Shown: positions 28,977 through 37,194 of the stretch, one piece after another
How positions within the stretch are numbered: position 1 is the stretch's first letter
How the letters are laid out: each line of letters opens with the position of its first letter
From: Desulfovibrionaceae bacterium
Lineage (GTDB): Bacteria > Desulfobacterota > Desulfovibrionia > Desulfovibrionales > Desulfovibrionaceae
Reading direction: 5' to 3'
NCBI GenBank assembly: GCA_009773665.1
Contig: WSYE01000022.1
Coordinates: forward strand, 1-64,000
Length of the DNA stretch: 64,000 bases
Notes under the pieces: generated by a model
The model's input: the letters and a program-made list of their open reading frames with translations, nothing else
Told to the model about the DNA's origin: nothing
Databases searched by the model: none
Translations under genes and position numbers: made by a program

Positions 28977-29441
28977 TTACTCTTTGGCTTCGCCAGCCTT
29001 GTCGAGTTTGCGGGCTTCCTGCTCGGGGGTGAGGGCTCCCTTGGGCACGTCAGTAAGCTTCGCAGGCGCGTCGGTTTCGCCCGGCTCTTTGGCGACGGAA
29101 GGCGAGGCCTGCACCTGGATGTCCGTCATGCGTTTCTGGATCGTGGCAAGCGTTGCCAGAATTTCCTGGAAGTCGCGCTGGCGCTGGTTGGAACACTCTT
29201 CCAACTGACCGCGCTGCTCGGAGAAGCGGGCTTCCAGTTCGGACTGCATGCGTTCGCGCTCCAGGCGCAAGGCCATTTTTTCCTCTTCCTGGCGTTTTCG
29301 CTCACGCGAGATGTCCTCGACCTGGGAACGGGCCTCGGCCAGTTCCCGTTCCAGGGTGAGGTAGCGCGTGCCGACCAGGGTGGAGAGCGCGGCAGCCGCC
29401 GCTGTGACAACTGCGAAGAGAATGAAGGCTGCGGTTTTCAT
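28977..29441 (-). CDS. Small membrane-anchored coiled-coil protein
   Basis: I do not recognise this 154-residue protein. It begins with a single membrane helix (MKTAAFILFAVVTAAAAAL), followed by a long highly charged coiled coil (about 27-105, many E, R and Q) and a Pro/Ala-rich tail. There is one Cys (EECSNQRQ). It is probably inner-membrane anchored with a periplasmic rod. The ATG at 29441 is chosen so that the helix is N-terminal; the ribosome site is weak. The interval 28747-28976 shows nothing notable. Confidence 0.6.
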   Translation of the reverse strand: MKTAAFILFAVVTAAAAALSTLVGTRYLTLERELAEARSQVEDISRERKRQEEEKMALRLERERMQSELEARFSEQRGQLEECSNQRQRDFQEILATLATIQKRMTDIQVQASPSVAKEPGETDAPAKLTDVPKGALTPEQEARKLDKAGEAKE

Positions 29442-29525
29442 ACCCGGTACGTATCCGCCTCCTGTTTCAGGCTCAAGACAAAACATTGCAAACCATGCCC
29501 GGAAGACCTACAGGACCACTCGCTT

Positions 29526-30734
29526 ATGAATCTCCCTATTCTTCATCTTAAAAAGCACGAAGAACGCCGCCTCATGGCCGGACACCTGTGGGTGTTCTCC
29601 AACGAGGCCGACACGACCCTTAGCCCCCTGAACACCTTCAAGGCGGGCGACCAGGTCCTCATCATGTCCGCGCGCAACAAGCCGCTGGGCGTTGGCTACG
29701 TCAACCCCGCCTCGCTGATCCTTGCGCGCGTGTGCGACAAGAACCCCAAGGCCGTGCTGAACCGCGACTGGCTGCGCGAGCGCATCTCCCAGGCTCTGAG
29801 CCTGCGCGAGACGTTCTTCGACAAGCCCTACTACCGCATGGTCTTCGGCGAGGGCGACCATCTGCCCGGCCTGGTGGTGGACCGCTACGGCGACGTGCTC
29901 TCCGTGCAGCTGCTCACCGCTGGCATGGAGCGCATGCGCGACGACGTGCTGGACGTGCTGGACGAGCTGGTCTCGCCCAAGGCAGTGATCCTCAAGGGAG
30001 ACGTGCGCTCCCGCCAGCTGGAAGGCCTCCCCCTGGAAGTCGAGTGCGTCAAGGGCAGCGTCCCCGACGAGGTCGAGGTGCCCGAGGGGCTTGGCCGCTA
30101 CCGCGCCAGTCTGGCCGCCGGACAGAAGACCGGCTGGTTCTTCGACCAGCGCCCCAACCGCCTGGGCATCCTGCCCCTGTGCCAGGGCAAGCGCGTGCTG
30201 GACGTGTTTTCCTACGTGGGAGCGCTTGGCATCGGCGCTGCTCTTTCGGGTGCGTCCGAGGTGGTCTGCGTTGATTCCTCCCAGGCAGCCATGGACCATG
30301 TGACCAAGAACGCCGAGCTGAACGGCGTGGGCAACGTGGTGTCCGCCATCAAGGGCGACGCCGCCGAGGTGCTGGAGACCCTGGCCAAGGAAGGCATGCT
30401 CTTCGACGTGGTCAGCCTGGACCCGCCTGCCTTCGTCAAGCGCAAGAAGGACCTGGAGCACGGCATCGGCGCCTACCACAAGATCAACAAGCTGGCGGCG
30501 CGCGTGTTGCAGCCGGGCGGCTTCATCCTGACCGCGTCCTGCTCCCAGAACATGGACGCCGGACAGTTTCAGCGCACCACCTCCTCTGCGCTGTACGGAC
30601 GCAAGCGTCCCCAGCTCATCCGCAGGGGCGGCCAGGGTCCGGACCATCCCATCCACCCGGCCATGCCCGAGACCGACTACCTGAAGTCGCTTCTTTACCG
30701 CCTTAACTCTTCACAAATCGCGGAAATCGGTTAA
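29526..30734 (+). CDS. rlmI: 23S rRNA cytosine-5 methyltransferase, RlmI-like
   Basis: The 402-residue enzyme has an N-terminal PUA domain (1-75, GHLWVFSNEAD), the RlmI middle segment (YRMVFGEGDHLPGLVVDRYG) and a class I SAM domain with VLDVFSYVGALGIGAA and the catalytic-loop motif SLDPPAF. E. coli RlmI methylates C1962 of 23S rRNA. The ATG at 29526 begins the PUA domain; a longer open frame runs antisense through the neighbouring gene and is rejected. It lies 12 nt upstream of mlaE, so co-transcription is likely. Confidence 0.9.
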   Translation: MNLPILHLKKHEERRLMAGHLWVFSNEADTTLSPLNTFKAGDQVLIMSARNKPLGVGYVNPASLILARVCDKNPKAVLNRDWLRERISQALSLRETFFDKPYYRMVFGEGDHLPGLVVDRYGDVLSVQLLTAGMERMRDDVLDVLDELVSPKAVILKGDVRSRQLEGLPLEVECVKGSVPDEVEVPEGLGRYRASLAAGQKTGWFFDQRPNRLGILPLCQGKRVLDVFSYVGALGIGAALSGASEVVCVDSSQAAMDHVTKNAELNGVGNVVSAIKGDAAEVLETLAKEGMLFDVVSLDPPAFVKRKKDLEHGIGAYHKINKLAARVLQPGGFILTASCSQNMDAGQFQRTTSSALYGRKRPQLIRRGGQGPDHPIHPAMPETDYLKSLLYRLNSSQIAEIG

Positions 30735-30746
30735 TCTGATCACGTC

Positions 30747-31553
30747 ATGAACGCAGCTCTGGAAACGCTCACAGCCCCGGTCGCACGCATCGGCGGCGCG
30801 ACCATCCGAATTGTCCTCAACCTGGGGGCTTTCGGCGTGTTCACGTTCTCGGGACTTGCGCACATCTTCAGCCTGCCGCTGCAATGGGCCAAGACCGTGC
30901 AGCAGGTATACTTCATCGGGGTGAAATCCGTGTCGGTCATAGCCCTCATCGGGCTGTTCACCGGCATGGTGCTCGGGCTGCAAGGCTACTACACCCTGGT
31001 GAAATTCGGGGCTGAAGGCCTTCTGGGCGCAGCAGTGGCCCTGTCTGTAATCCGTGAGCTCGGCCCCGTGCTGACCGCCATCATGATAACGGGCCGGGCC
31101 GGTTCGTCCATGGCGGCCGAACTCGGCATCATGCGCATCTCGGAGCAGATAGACGCCCTGGACGCCATGGACGTGAACCCTGTGCGCTATCTGGTCAGCC
31201 CCCGGCTGGCAGCTGCGCTCATAAGCTTCCCGCTGCTGACAGCCATGTTCGATGTAATCGCCCTGGTGGGCGGGTACATCTCCGGAGTGATGATGCTCGG
31301 GGTCAGCCCCGGCATCTACTGGTCCAGAATCCACGACAGCGTGGTGATGGCCGACGTATCCGGCGGCTTCACCAAGTCCGTGGTGTTCGCACTGCTGGTG
31401 GCGGCCATCTGCTGCTACCAGGGCTACACCACGCATCAGCGGCCCGGCGGATTCGGAGCCAAGGGCGTGGGCCTGTCCACCACCTCGGCGGTGGTGGCCT
31501 CGTGCGTTGCCATCCTGGCCTCGGACTACGCCCTGACGTCCTTTTTGCTGTGA
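30747..31553 (+). CDS. mlaE: Phospholipid ABC transporter permease MlaE
   Basis: This 268-residue inner-membrane permease of the Mla retrograde lipid system has five to six helices and the family signature (FGAEGLLGAAVALSVIRELG; GPVLTAIMITGRAGSSMAAE; DALDAMDVNPVRYLVSPRL). MlaE normally pairs with the ATPase MlaF, whose gene usually lies next to it. Here mlaD follows after 33 nt and no ATPase gene is present in the cluster, so the ATPase must be encoded elsewhere. Confidence 0.93.
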   Translation: MNAALETLTAPVARIGGATIRIVLNLGAFGVFTFSGLAHIFSLPLQWAKTVQQVYFIGVKSVSVIALIGLFTGMVLGLQGYYTLVKFGAEGLLGAAVALSVIRELGPVLTAIMITGRAGSSMAAELGIMRISEQIDALDAMDVNPVRYLVSPRLAAALISFPLLTAMFDVIALVGGYISGVMMLGVSPGIYWSRIHDSVVMADVSGGFTKSVVFALLVAAICCYQGYTTHQRPGGFGAKGVGLSTTSAVVASCVAILASDYALTSFLL

Positions 31554-31586
31554 GCTCTTGATTTAGGAAATTGCGAGGCGTACTTC

Positions 31587-32054
31587 GTGAATACAATGCA
31601 GAACCGTTCCGTTGAAATGGCCGTGGGCCTGTTCGTCCTGGCAGGGCTGTTGTGCGCCGCGTACCTGACCGTGCGCCTGGGCAAGATGGAAGTGCTGGGC
31701 GCGGACGGCTACGAGGTCAAGGCCCGTTTCATCGACGTGACCGGCCTCAAGGACGGCGCGAACGTGGAACTCGCCGGGGTGCGCGTGGGCCGCGTGTCTG
31801 GCATCGCCCTGGCCCCGGACAAGAAGGCCATCGTCTCGATGAATCTGGCCAAGAACGTGGTCCTGACCGACGACGCCATCGTGTCCATCAAGACCAGTGG
31901 CATGATCGGCGATAAATTCGTAAAAATCACCCCTGGCGGCGCGGGAGACCCCGTGAAGCCGGGCGGTCTGCTCACCGAGACGGAATCTTCCATCGACTTG
32001 CAGGACCTCATCGGGAAGTATGTCTTCGGCGGAGTCAAAGAGGAGAAGAAGTGA
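31587..32054 (+). CDS. mlaD: Phospholipid-binding MCE protein MlaD
   Basis: The 155-residue protein has one N-terminal membrane anchor (MAVGLFVLAGLLCAAYLTV) and a single MCE domain (VKARFIDVTGLKDGANVELA; GVRVGRVSGI), the MlaD layout. MlaD forms a hexameric ring above MlaE that carries lipid between inner membrane and periplasm. The GTG at 31587 is chosen because GAGG lies 8 nt upstream; an in-frame ATG three codons later is possible. Its stop overlaps the mlaC start (TGATG). Confidence 0.92.
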   Translation: MNTMQNRSVEMAVGLFVLAGLLCAAYLTVRLGKMEVLGADGYEVKARFIDVTGLKDGANVELAGVRVGRVSGIALAPDKKAIVSMNLAKNVVLTDDAIVSIKTSGMIGDKFVKITPGGAGDPVKPGGLLTETESSIDLQDLIGKYVFGGVKEEKK

Positions 32055-32635
32055 TGGCGCGTTGCCTTAGCGTGCTGTTTTCCCTGTTGCTGCTGGCCGG
32101 TTCATCCCAGGCTGCCCTGGCGGGCCAGGCCAAGGATGCGTTGCAGGCCAGCGTGGACAATGTGTTGAACGTGCTGAGCACCACGAAGCCCGGCGACCCA
32201 GGCCGCAAGGACAAGCTCTACGCTGCCGTGGGACGCGTATTCGATCCCGAGGAGCTGGCGCGGCGCACCCTGGCCTCCCACTGGGAGCAGTTCAGCCCCG
32301 ATGAGCGCAAACGCTTCACCATCGCATTCCAGACGCTTCTTGAGCGCACCTACCTGCGCCGAATCGAAGCCTACACCGACGAGAAGGTCATTTTCCTGGA
32401 AGAGTCCACCCTGAGCGACGACCGCTGCGAAGTCAGCACCAAGATCGTCACGTCCTCCAAGGAAGTGCCTATCGTGTACAGGCTCATCAGGAAGAACGAC
32501 TGGAAGGTCTACGACGTGATGATAGAAGGTGTGAGTCTTGTGCAGAACTACCGCAACCAGTTCAACCAGATTCTGGTGAAGGAAAGTCCGGCGCAGCTCA
32601 TAACAAAAGTCGAATCCATGGGCGCGGCCAGTTGA
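32054..32635 (+). CDS. mlaC: Periplasmic phospholipid shuttle MlaC
   Basis: The 193-residue protein has a signal peptide (MARCLSVLFSLLLLAGSSQA) and the MlaC/Ttg2D fold (ARRTLASHWEQFSPDERKRF; YDVMIEGVSLVQNYRNQF). It ferries phospholipid between the MlaA complex in the outer membrane and MlaD. The ATG at 32054 shares one base with the mlaD stop; a GTG one codon upstream is also possible. AGGAG is 8 nt away. Confidence 0.92.
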   Translation: MARCLSVLFSLLLLAGSSQAALAGQAKDALQASVDNVLNVLSTTKPGDPGRKDKLYAAVGRVFDPEELARRTLASHWEQFSPDERKRFTIAFQTLLERTYLRRIEAYTDEKVIFLEESTLSDDRCEVSTKIVTSSKEVPIVYRLIRKNDWKVYDVMIEGVSLVQNYRNQFNQILVKESPAQLITKVESMGAAS

Positions 32636-32724
32636 CCGTGTTCACTATGGCGTATATCTCTTGCCGATGCGGTCAATCTGTGTTTCTTTTGCTCTCATGA
32701 GCCACCATACTCTTTAGGATATCC

Positions 32725-33507
32725 ATGATGCGCCCCGTTTCCCGCAGCCCGCTGCTTCTCGTCCTGGTTCTGCTGCTCGGCCTGAGCGCCCTGAACGGAT
32801 GCGCCGCCAAGAAGGCCGCACAGCCTGCCGAGGCCCCCGAGGACGCGGGATACCCCCAGATAGCAGACCCTCTGGAGCCCTGGAACCGCTTCTGGTTCGG
32901 CTTCAACGACGTCTTCTACATGGGTATCGGAAAGCCCTTCAGCAAGGGCTACACCACGGTGATGCCCAAATACGCCAGGGAACGCATCGAGAACGCCTAC
33001 TCCAACCTGCTCTTTCCGGCGCGCTTCCTGAACGCCATCCTGCAACTGCGTCCTGACAAGGCCTCGCGTGAGCTTGGGCGCTTCATCATAAACTCCACCT
33101 TCGGCCTGGGCGGCCTGTATGACTTGGCTGCCACCAAGCCCGACATGAAGCCCCAACGCCTGGACTTCGGGCAGACCCTGGGAGTCTGGGGTATGGGCCA
33201 CGGCTTCTACCTGATACTGCCCATTGTCGGCCCCACCTCCCTGCGAGACACCGTGGGCATGGTCGTGGACGCCACCGCGCAGCCCACCACCTACTTCGAC
33301 GCGCCTTACTTGCTCACCGTGGGCATCAGCGCCGTGGGCAGGATAAACAGGCTGCCGGAAATGCTGGACATCTACGAAGAGATCAAGCGCGCGTCTCTGG
33401 AACCGTATGTGGCCTCCCGCGACGCCTACGCACAGCTGCGCGCCCGCATGATCAAGGAAGCCCTTAAAGATGCCTGGGTGAAGACCGGCTCTCAGCCACA
33501 GCAGTAG
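32725..33507 (+). CDS. mlaA: Outer-membrane lipoprotein MlaA (VacJ)
   Basis: The 260-residue lipoprotein has a signal peptide and lipobox LNGC (C26), then the VacJ/MlaA body (DPLEPWNRFWFGFNDVFY; FLNAILQLRPDKASRELGRF; QTLGVWGMGHGFYLILPIVG). MlaA extracts mislocalised phospholipid from the outer leaflet of the outer membrane for return by MlaC. It lies 89 nt after mlaC and ends with a strong terminator, closing the operon. Confidence 0.94.
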   Translation: MMRPVSRSPLLLVLVLLLGLSALNGCAAKKAAQPAEAPEDAGYPQIADPLEPWNRFWFGFNDVFYMGIGKPFSKGYTTVMPKYARERIENAYSNLLFPARFLNAILQLRPDKASRELGRFIINSTFGLGGLYDLAATKPDMKPQRLDFGQTLGVWGMGHGFYLILPIVGPTSLRDTVGMVVDATAQPTTYFDAPYLLTVGISAVGRINRLPEMLDIYEEIKRASLEPYVASRDAYAQLRARMIKEALKDAWVKTGSQPQQ

Positions 33508-33529
33508 CACCGGCCCGCTTTCAGTGATA

Positions 33530-33570
33530 AAGCCCGCGCAGGCCATCCGGCATGCGCGGGCTTCGTTTTT
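33530..33570 (+). terminator. Rho-independent terminator of the mla operon
   Basis: An 11-bp perfect stem AAGCCCGCGCA (33530-33540) / TGCGCGGGCTT (33553-33563) is followed by CGTTTTT. Confidence 0.9.
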
Positions 33571-33649
33571 CCCGATTCATCAACAACGGCCAGCCAACTT
33601 GCCAGCCCCCTGGAACGCAGGAGGGGAACGCTCCCAGACGCGATGCGCC

Positions 33650-35365
33650 CTACACGTCCATTTTGTCGGTAGCGAAACGATAGGTGTCGCGCCCTGCATC
33701 CTTGGCGGCATACAAGGCCGCGTCGGCGCGCTGGATGAGGGTCTGGGGCTCGTCGCCGTCCCAGGGGTACATGGCCAGCCCCGCGCTGGTGCTCATGCGG
33801 ATGGCGCATCCGCCCACACTCCTGATTTCCCTGACCGCCTTGAGCATCTTGGAGGCAACGGACGCCACCCCTTCAGGAGTCTTCACCTCGGGCAGTATGA
33901 CCAGGAATTCGTCGCCTCCCATGCGGGCCACCGTGTCCGAACGGCGCAGCAATCCATCCAGTTTTGCCGCCACAGAACGCAGCAGCAGGTCGCCCACGTT
34001 GTGGCCCAGGGTGTCGTTGACCATCTTGAAGCCATCCAGGTCCAGGAGCATCACCGCCAGCAGGCAGCCGCGCCGCTTGGCCTGGGCCAGACCCTGCTCA
34101 AGCCTGTCCGACGCCAGGAAGCGGTTAGGCAGGCCGGTCAGGGCGTCGTGATAGGCCATGTGCTTGATGGTCTCCTCGGCCAGATGCCTCTCGGTGACGT
34201 CGCGCAGCAGGACCACGTACCCTGACGACTTCCGGTCCTCACCCATGATACCGCTGATGCAGCAGTCCAGGTAGCGCTCACAGCCCTTGGAATCGAGCTT
34301 GGCGGAAAAGGAATGCTGGCTGCCACGCCGGACTTTGGCGATAACGGATTTTACGCGCCTGGCAGAGATGCCCATGCGTTTGTGGAAATCGAATAAGTCG
34401 CCCTGGGCCTCGTCGGAGCTTTCGCCCCCCATGCCTCCAAGAATGTTCCTTGCTGCCTGGTTCATGAACACGATGCTGTCGCCCTCGGTGGCGGCAATGC
34501 CCATGTCCATGGACGAGTTCATGATGGTGTCCAGATAGTCGGACTTGCGGGCCGCCTCATGCACGGCTTCTTTCAGGAGCTGGTCCTTTTCCCGGATCAC
34601 CTCCTTGAGCATCTCCACATACCGGGCTTCCATGCCTTTGATGATGTCTGACTGGGTCAGAAGCCCCACGGCGCGTCCGGATTCATCCGTCACCACCAGA
34701 CGACGGATGGTCTTGTCGCGCATGATCTCAGCGGCCTGATGCACCGGCAGCATCCCCGTGATCGTTACAACCGGTCTGGACATTACCAGGGAGATTGGCG
34801 TGGCCGCGAGGTCGAGCCGGTCGGCCAGGAAGACCACCTTCATCATCAGCTCGAAGGCCGCCTGCACGCTCTGGGAAATGTCCAGGGACGCCACGGACCG
34901 GGTCATGATCTGATGCACCCGCTTGACGTCCACGAAATACTCGACCCCCAGGTTCTGGACCATGTTGGTCTGGGTGACCATTCCCAGCGCCTTGCCCTTG
35001 GCGTCCACCACGACCAGATGGCGGATGCCCTGCTCCATAAGTGTGGTGAACGCCTGATGGATGGGCGTGTCCGGTGCGGCAGTGAGCACCGGGCTGGACA
35101 TCAGTTCAGTCACATTTCTGGAGTACACGTCCCGGCCCAAGGCCCCCACGGCGGCGATGATGCCTCGTTCGGTCAGGATTCCCACCGGACTGCCCCGCTT
35201 CATCACCAGAATGGAACTGATGCGGTTGTGGCGCATGCACTCCAGGGCTTTTTTCATGGGCGCGTTCGCAGGGACGCCGACAACGCCAGGGGTGAGGATA
35301 TCGCTCAGGGTACTGCTTACGCCTGGGCGCTTCAGGAATGATGGGCTGGGAGAGTATGTATGCAT
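33650..35365 (-). CDS. Diguanylate cyclase with two CBS pairs and a PAS domain
   Basis: The 571-residue protein has four CBS motifs (about 22-265), which form two Bateman modules, then a short helix, a PAS-like domain (about 280-395, DSIVFMNQAARNILGG) and a GGDEF domain. The active motif GGDEF is intact (483-487), and an RxxD inhibitory site (R474-D477) lies five residues before it, so product-inhibited cyclic di-GMP synthesis is expected. CBS modules usually bind adenine nucleotides, linking output to energy state. There is no membrane segment, so it acts in the cytoplasm. Confidence 0.92.
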   Translation of the reverse strand: MHTYSPSPSFLKRPGVSSTLSDILTPGVVGVPANAPMKKALECMRHNRISSILVMKRGSPVGILTERGIIAAVGALGRDVYSRNVTELMSSPVLTAAPDTPIHQAFTTLMEQGIRHLVVVDAKGKALGMVTQTNMVQNLGVEYFVDVKRVHQIMTRSVASLDISQSVQAAFELMMKVVFLADRLDLAATPISLVMSRPVVTITGMLPVHQAAEIMRDKTIRRLVVTDESGRAVGLLTQSDIIKGMEARYVEMLKEVIREKDQLLKEAVHEAARKSDYLDTIMNSSMDMGIAATEGDSIVFMNQAARNILGGMGGESSDEAQGDLFDFHKRMGISARRVKSVIAKVRRGSQHSFSAKLDSKGCERYLDCCISGIMGEDRKSSGYVVLLRDVTERHLAEETIKHMAYHDALTGLPNRFLASDRLEQGLAQAKRRGCLLAVMLLDLDGFKMVNDTLGHNVGDLLLRSVAAKLDGLLRRSDTVARMGGDEFLVILPEVKTPEGVASVASKMLKAVREIRSVGGCAIRMSTSAGLAMYPWDGDEPQTLIQRADAALYAAKDAGRDTYRFATDKMDV

Positions 35366-35456
35366 GCGTGTCTGTCACTTTAACAATATTGAACGGCTTC
35401 CGGCAACAGATTGGACATATATCTACAATTGCATGACAACACATCGTAATTCAGTT

Positions 35457-35702
35457 TCATTTTCTGAATCCACGTAACTGCATGCGGTCGCAGTTATGGA
35501 TGCAATTGTCGTATCGTGACTCTTCCTGGATGTTTTTCACCCAGGACTGCTCGGTGGTTTCGGGACGTAAATTTGGCTTCCTGCACGCCTGCACGCACCG
35601 CCTATATTGCTCATCCAGCTTTCGTTCCCGGTCACTTCCGCTGGATGCAGCCATACTGGACGTGGACACGGCAATAATGCATGTGAGCAACATCCATCGC
35701 AT
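35457..35702 (-). CDS. Small exported protein with twin CX3C motifs
   Basis: The 81-residue precursor has a signal peptide (MRWMLLTCIIAVSTSSMAA). The mature part has exactly four cysteines as two CX3C pairs (C36-C40 and C67-C71) separated by 26 residues, with helix-forming charged sequence around them. This is the pattern of a helical hairpin tied by two disulfides, as in mitochondrial Tim chaperones; similarity by descent is not implied. A strong AGGAGG precedes the ATG. The gene is divergent from the exported protein at 35857. The function is unknown. Confidence 0.7.
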   Translation of the reverse strand: MRWMLLTCIIAVSTSSMAASSGSDRERKLDEQYRRCVQACRKPNLRPETTEQSWVKNIQEESRYDNCIHNCDRMQLRGFRK

Positions 35703-35856
35703 AAGTCCCTCCTGCGGCTGAAAAATTCATATGCCGCGCTCAAACAACCGTATCGACAGGTTCCGGAAAAACCTTATGTCTCATGCGGCCCTGTTCCGTT
35801 CTGGACAGACTCTTCACATTGTTGCATGGGAAACCAAAATGCAAACTGGAGTGTTT

Positions 35857-36309
35857 ATGCGCCATGCCTCGTGGCCTCTTCTCGTCCTCGCGCTGGTGCT
35901 GCTGTCCGGGGGATCGCTCTGGGCGCAAAGCAGGCCCAACAACGCCACCCCGGAACTCAACCGCGACCAGGACGACAACGTCCCGGACGTTATCCAGTAT
36001 ATCGTCCAGCAGCGCACACAGTGGGACTTCGAGCCCGGCAGTCCGGAATCGCGCGCCTTCACCCAGTTGCTCAACTTTGGCGACAGGCCCTGCTTCGTGC
36101 TGGAAGGACGCATCATCCCCTCACTGGTGGGCGACGGTTTCGAGGCGGAATGCCGCTGCCGGGACGGAAGCGTCCGGCTGCTGGATTACGACGAGAAGCG
36201 CGTTTTCACCGAACGTATGTACATCGATCACCGACCGTACGAGCTCCCGGAGATTTACGTCAAGAAACCGGAAGACGAAGTGCTGACCGTGCTGAAAACG
36301 ACGAAATAG
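35857..36309 (+). CDS. Exported protein of unknown function
   Basis: The 150-residue precursor begins with a signal peptide (MRHASWPLLVLALVLLSGGS, cleavage after LWA). The mature region is acidic and contains three cysteines (RPCFVLEG; ECRCRDGS), so a disulfide or metal site is possible. I recognise no family. The ATG at 35857 is chosen because GGAG lies 6 nt upstream and it puts the signal peptide at the terminus; in-frame ATGs further upstream lack both. It is divergent from the twin CX3C gene. Confidence 0.6.
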   Translation: MRHASWPLLVLALVLLSGGSLWAQSRPNNATPELNRDQDDNVPDVIQYIVQQRTQWDFEPGSPESRAFTQLLNFGDRPCFVLEGRIIPSLVGDGFEAECRCRDGSVRLLDYDEKRVFTERMYIDHRPYELPEIYVKKPEDEVLTVLKTTK

Positions 36310-36398
36310 ACGGTCCTTGCATTTTCCCCGAGGACAGGACACAGGGACGACGTCCCGCCAACGGCGTACGCAGACACAAGCAGACAGGCAGGTATAAC

Positions 36399-36797
36399 GT
36401 GAGCTCACCAACACCCCGAAAACTCGGCGCGCAGGAGGCCATCCGCAAGTTCTGCGTGGCCTGCATGGGGGGCTCCTACCTTCTGGTGGCGCAGTGCACC
36501 GAATCGGCCTGCCCGCTGCATGAGTTCCGCCAATCCCCGGCCCCCGACGCTCCCAAAACCACGCGCCCCCCGGTGCGCGCCATCCGTCGCCAGTGCCTGG
36601 CCTGCTGCTGCGGGGACCGCGCCAGAGTGCGGGCCTGCGCCGCCTCCCCGGCCTGCAAGGAGCCCTTTGAACCGTGCGTGCTCTGGCGCTTCCGCCTCGG
36701 CTCCAGGCCCGAAATATTCGAGCGCCGCAAGAAAAAAGCTCGCAGCACGCTGCTCACCCTGCCGGGCCTCACCCTCGAGAAGACGGAAACCGCCTGA
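36399..36797 (+). CDS. Cysteine-rich protein with duplicated zinc-finger-like motif
   Basis: The 132-residue protein carries two copies of a Cys motif: IRKFCVACMGGSYLLVAQC with ESACPLHEFR, and IRRQCLACCCGDRARVRAC with SPACKEPFEPC. The pattern C-x2-C-x(10-11)-C-x4-C followed by PL resembles small zinc-binding proteins often found in phage and deltaproteobacterial genomes, normally with one copy. The C-terminus is basic (RRKKKARSTL), hinting at nucleic-acid binding, which is inference. The GTG start at 36399 is preferred, with AGGCAGG upstream; the frame is open further back but overlaps the previous gene. Confidence 0.6.
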   Translation: MSSPTPRKLGAQEAIRKFCVACMGGSYLLVAQCTESACPLHEFRQSPAPDAPKTTRPPVRAIRRQCLACCCGDRARVRACAASPACKEPFEPCVLWRFRLGSRPEIFERRKKKARSTLLTLPGLTLEKTETA

Positions 36798-37194
36798 AGC
36801 CGGGCCAGCTCCCCCCATCTTCTCCCATTCGCCCCGGCTTCTGTGTCCATTCATCCTCGATTTTTTGCACCTCATCAGATTCGTTGACTCAAGAATAAGT
36901 CTGGGGCATAGAATGAACTCATGCATGCCTGCCCGCCTGCCGCTGTCTGGACAACCGGACGGCCTGAGCCTAACGCCGCGTCCGAATAGTCGGACGACAT
37001 GTGCCATTCCGGTGAACCGGACACGGCCTACGGCCCTAACGTGCTGATATTGTTACGACAGCATTGTTGGAACGAAAGTTGTAAAGAACCGCGACAGTTC
37101 TTCGCCACGGGACGGACATCATGCCGTGCCGCAACCCGAAGCAGAACAAGTCGGAAATTCCGGGTACGAACCCGGCTTCCAGCGTGGAGTCAGA
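36798..37194 (+). promoter_or_regulatory. Upstream region of the pyruvate-acetate operon, with a palindrome
   Basis: No gene is visible in this 397-nt stretch. It contains a perfect inverted repeat CGTCCGA-atag-TCGGACG (36979-36996), a smaller one TCCGGTGAACCGGA (37008-37021), and a weak promoter candidate, TTGACT (36884) with TAGAAT (36909) at a long 19-nt spacing. The position upstream of the acs-PFOR operon suggests control of that operon, which is inference. Confidence 0.4.

Noticed and set aside
30735-33507. A hidden mlaF gene in another frame
   Set aside because: No Walker A (GxxGxGKS/T) or LSGG-type signature appears in the translated frames of this interval and the gaps are too small.
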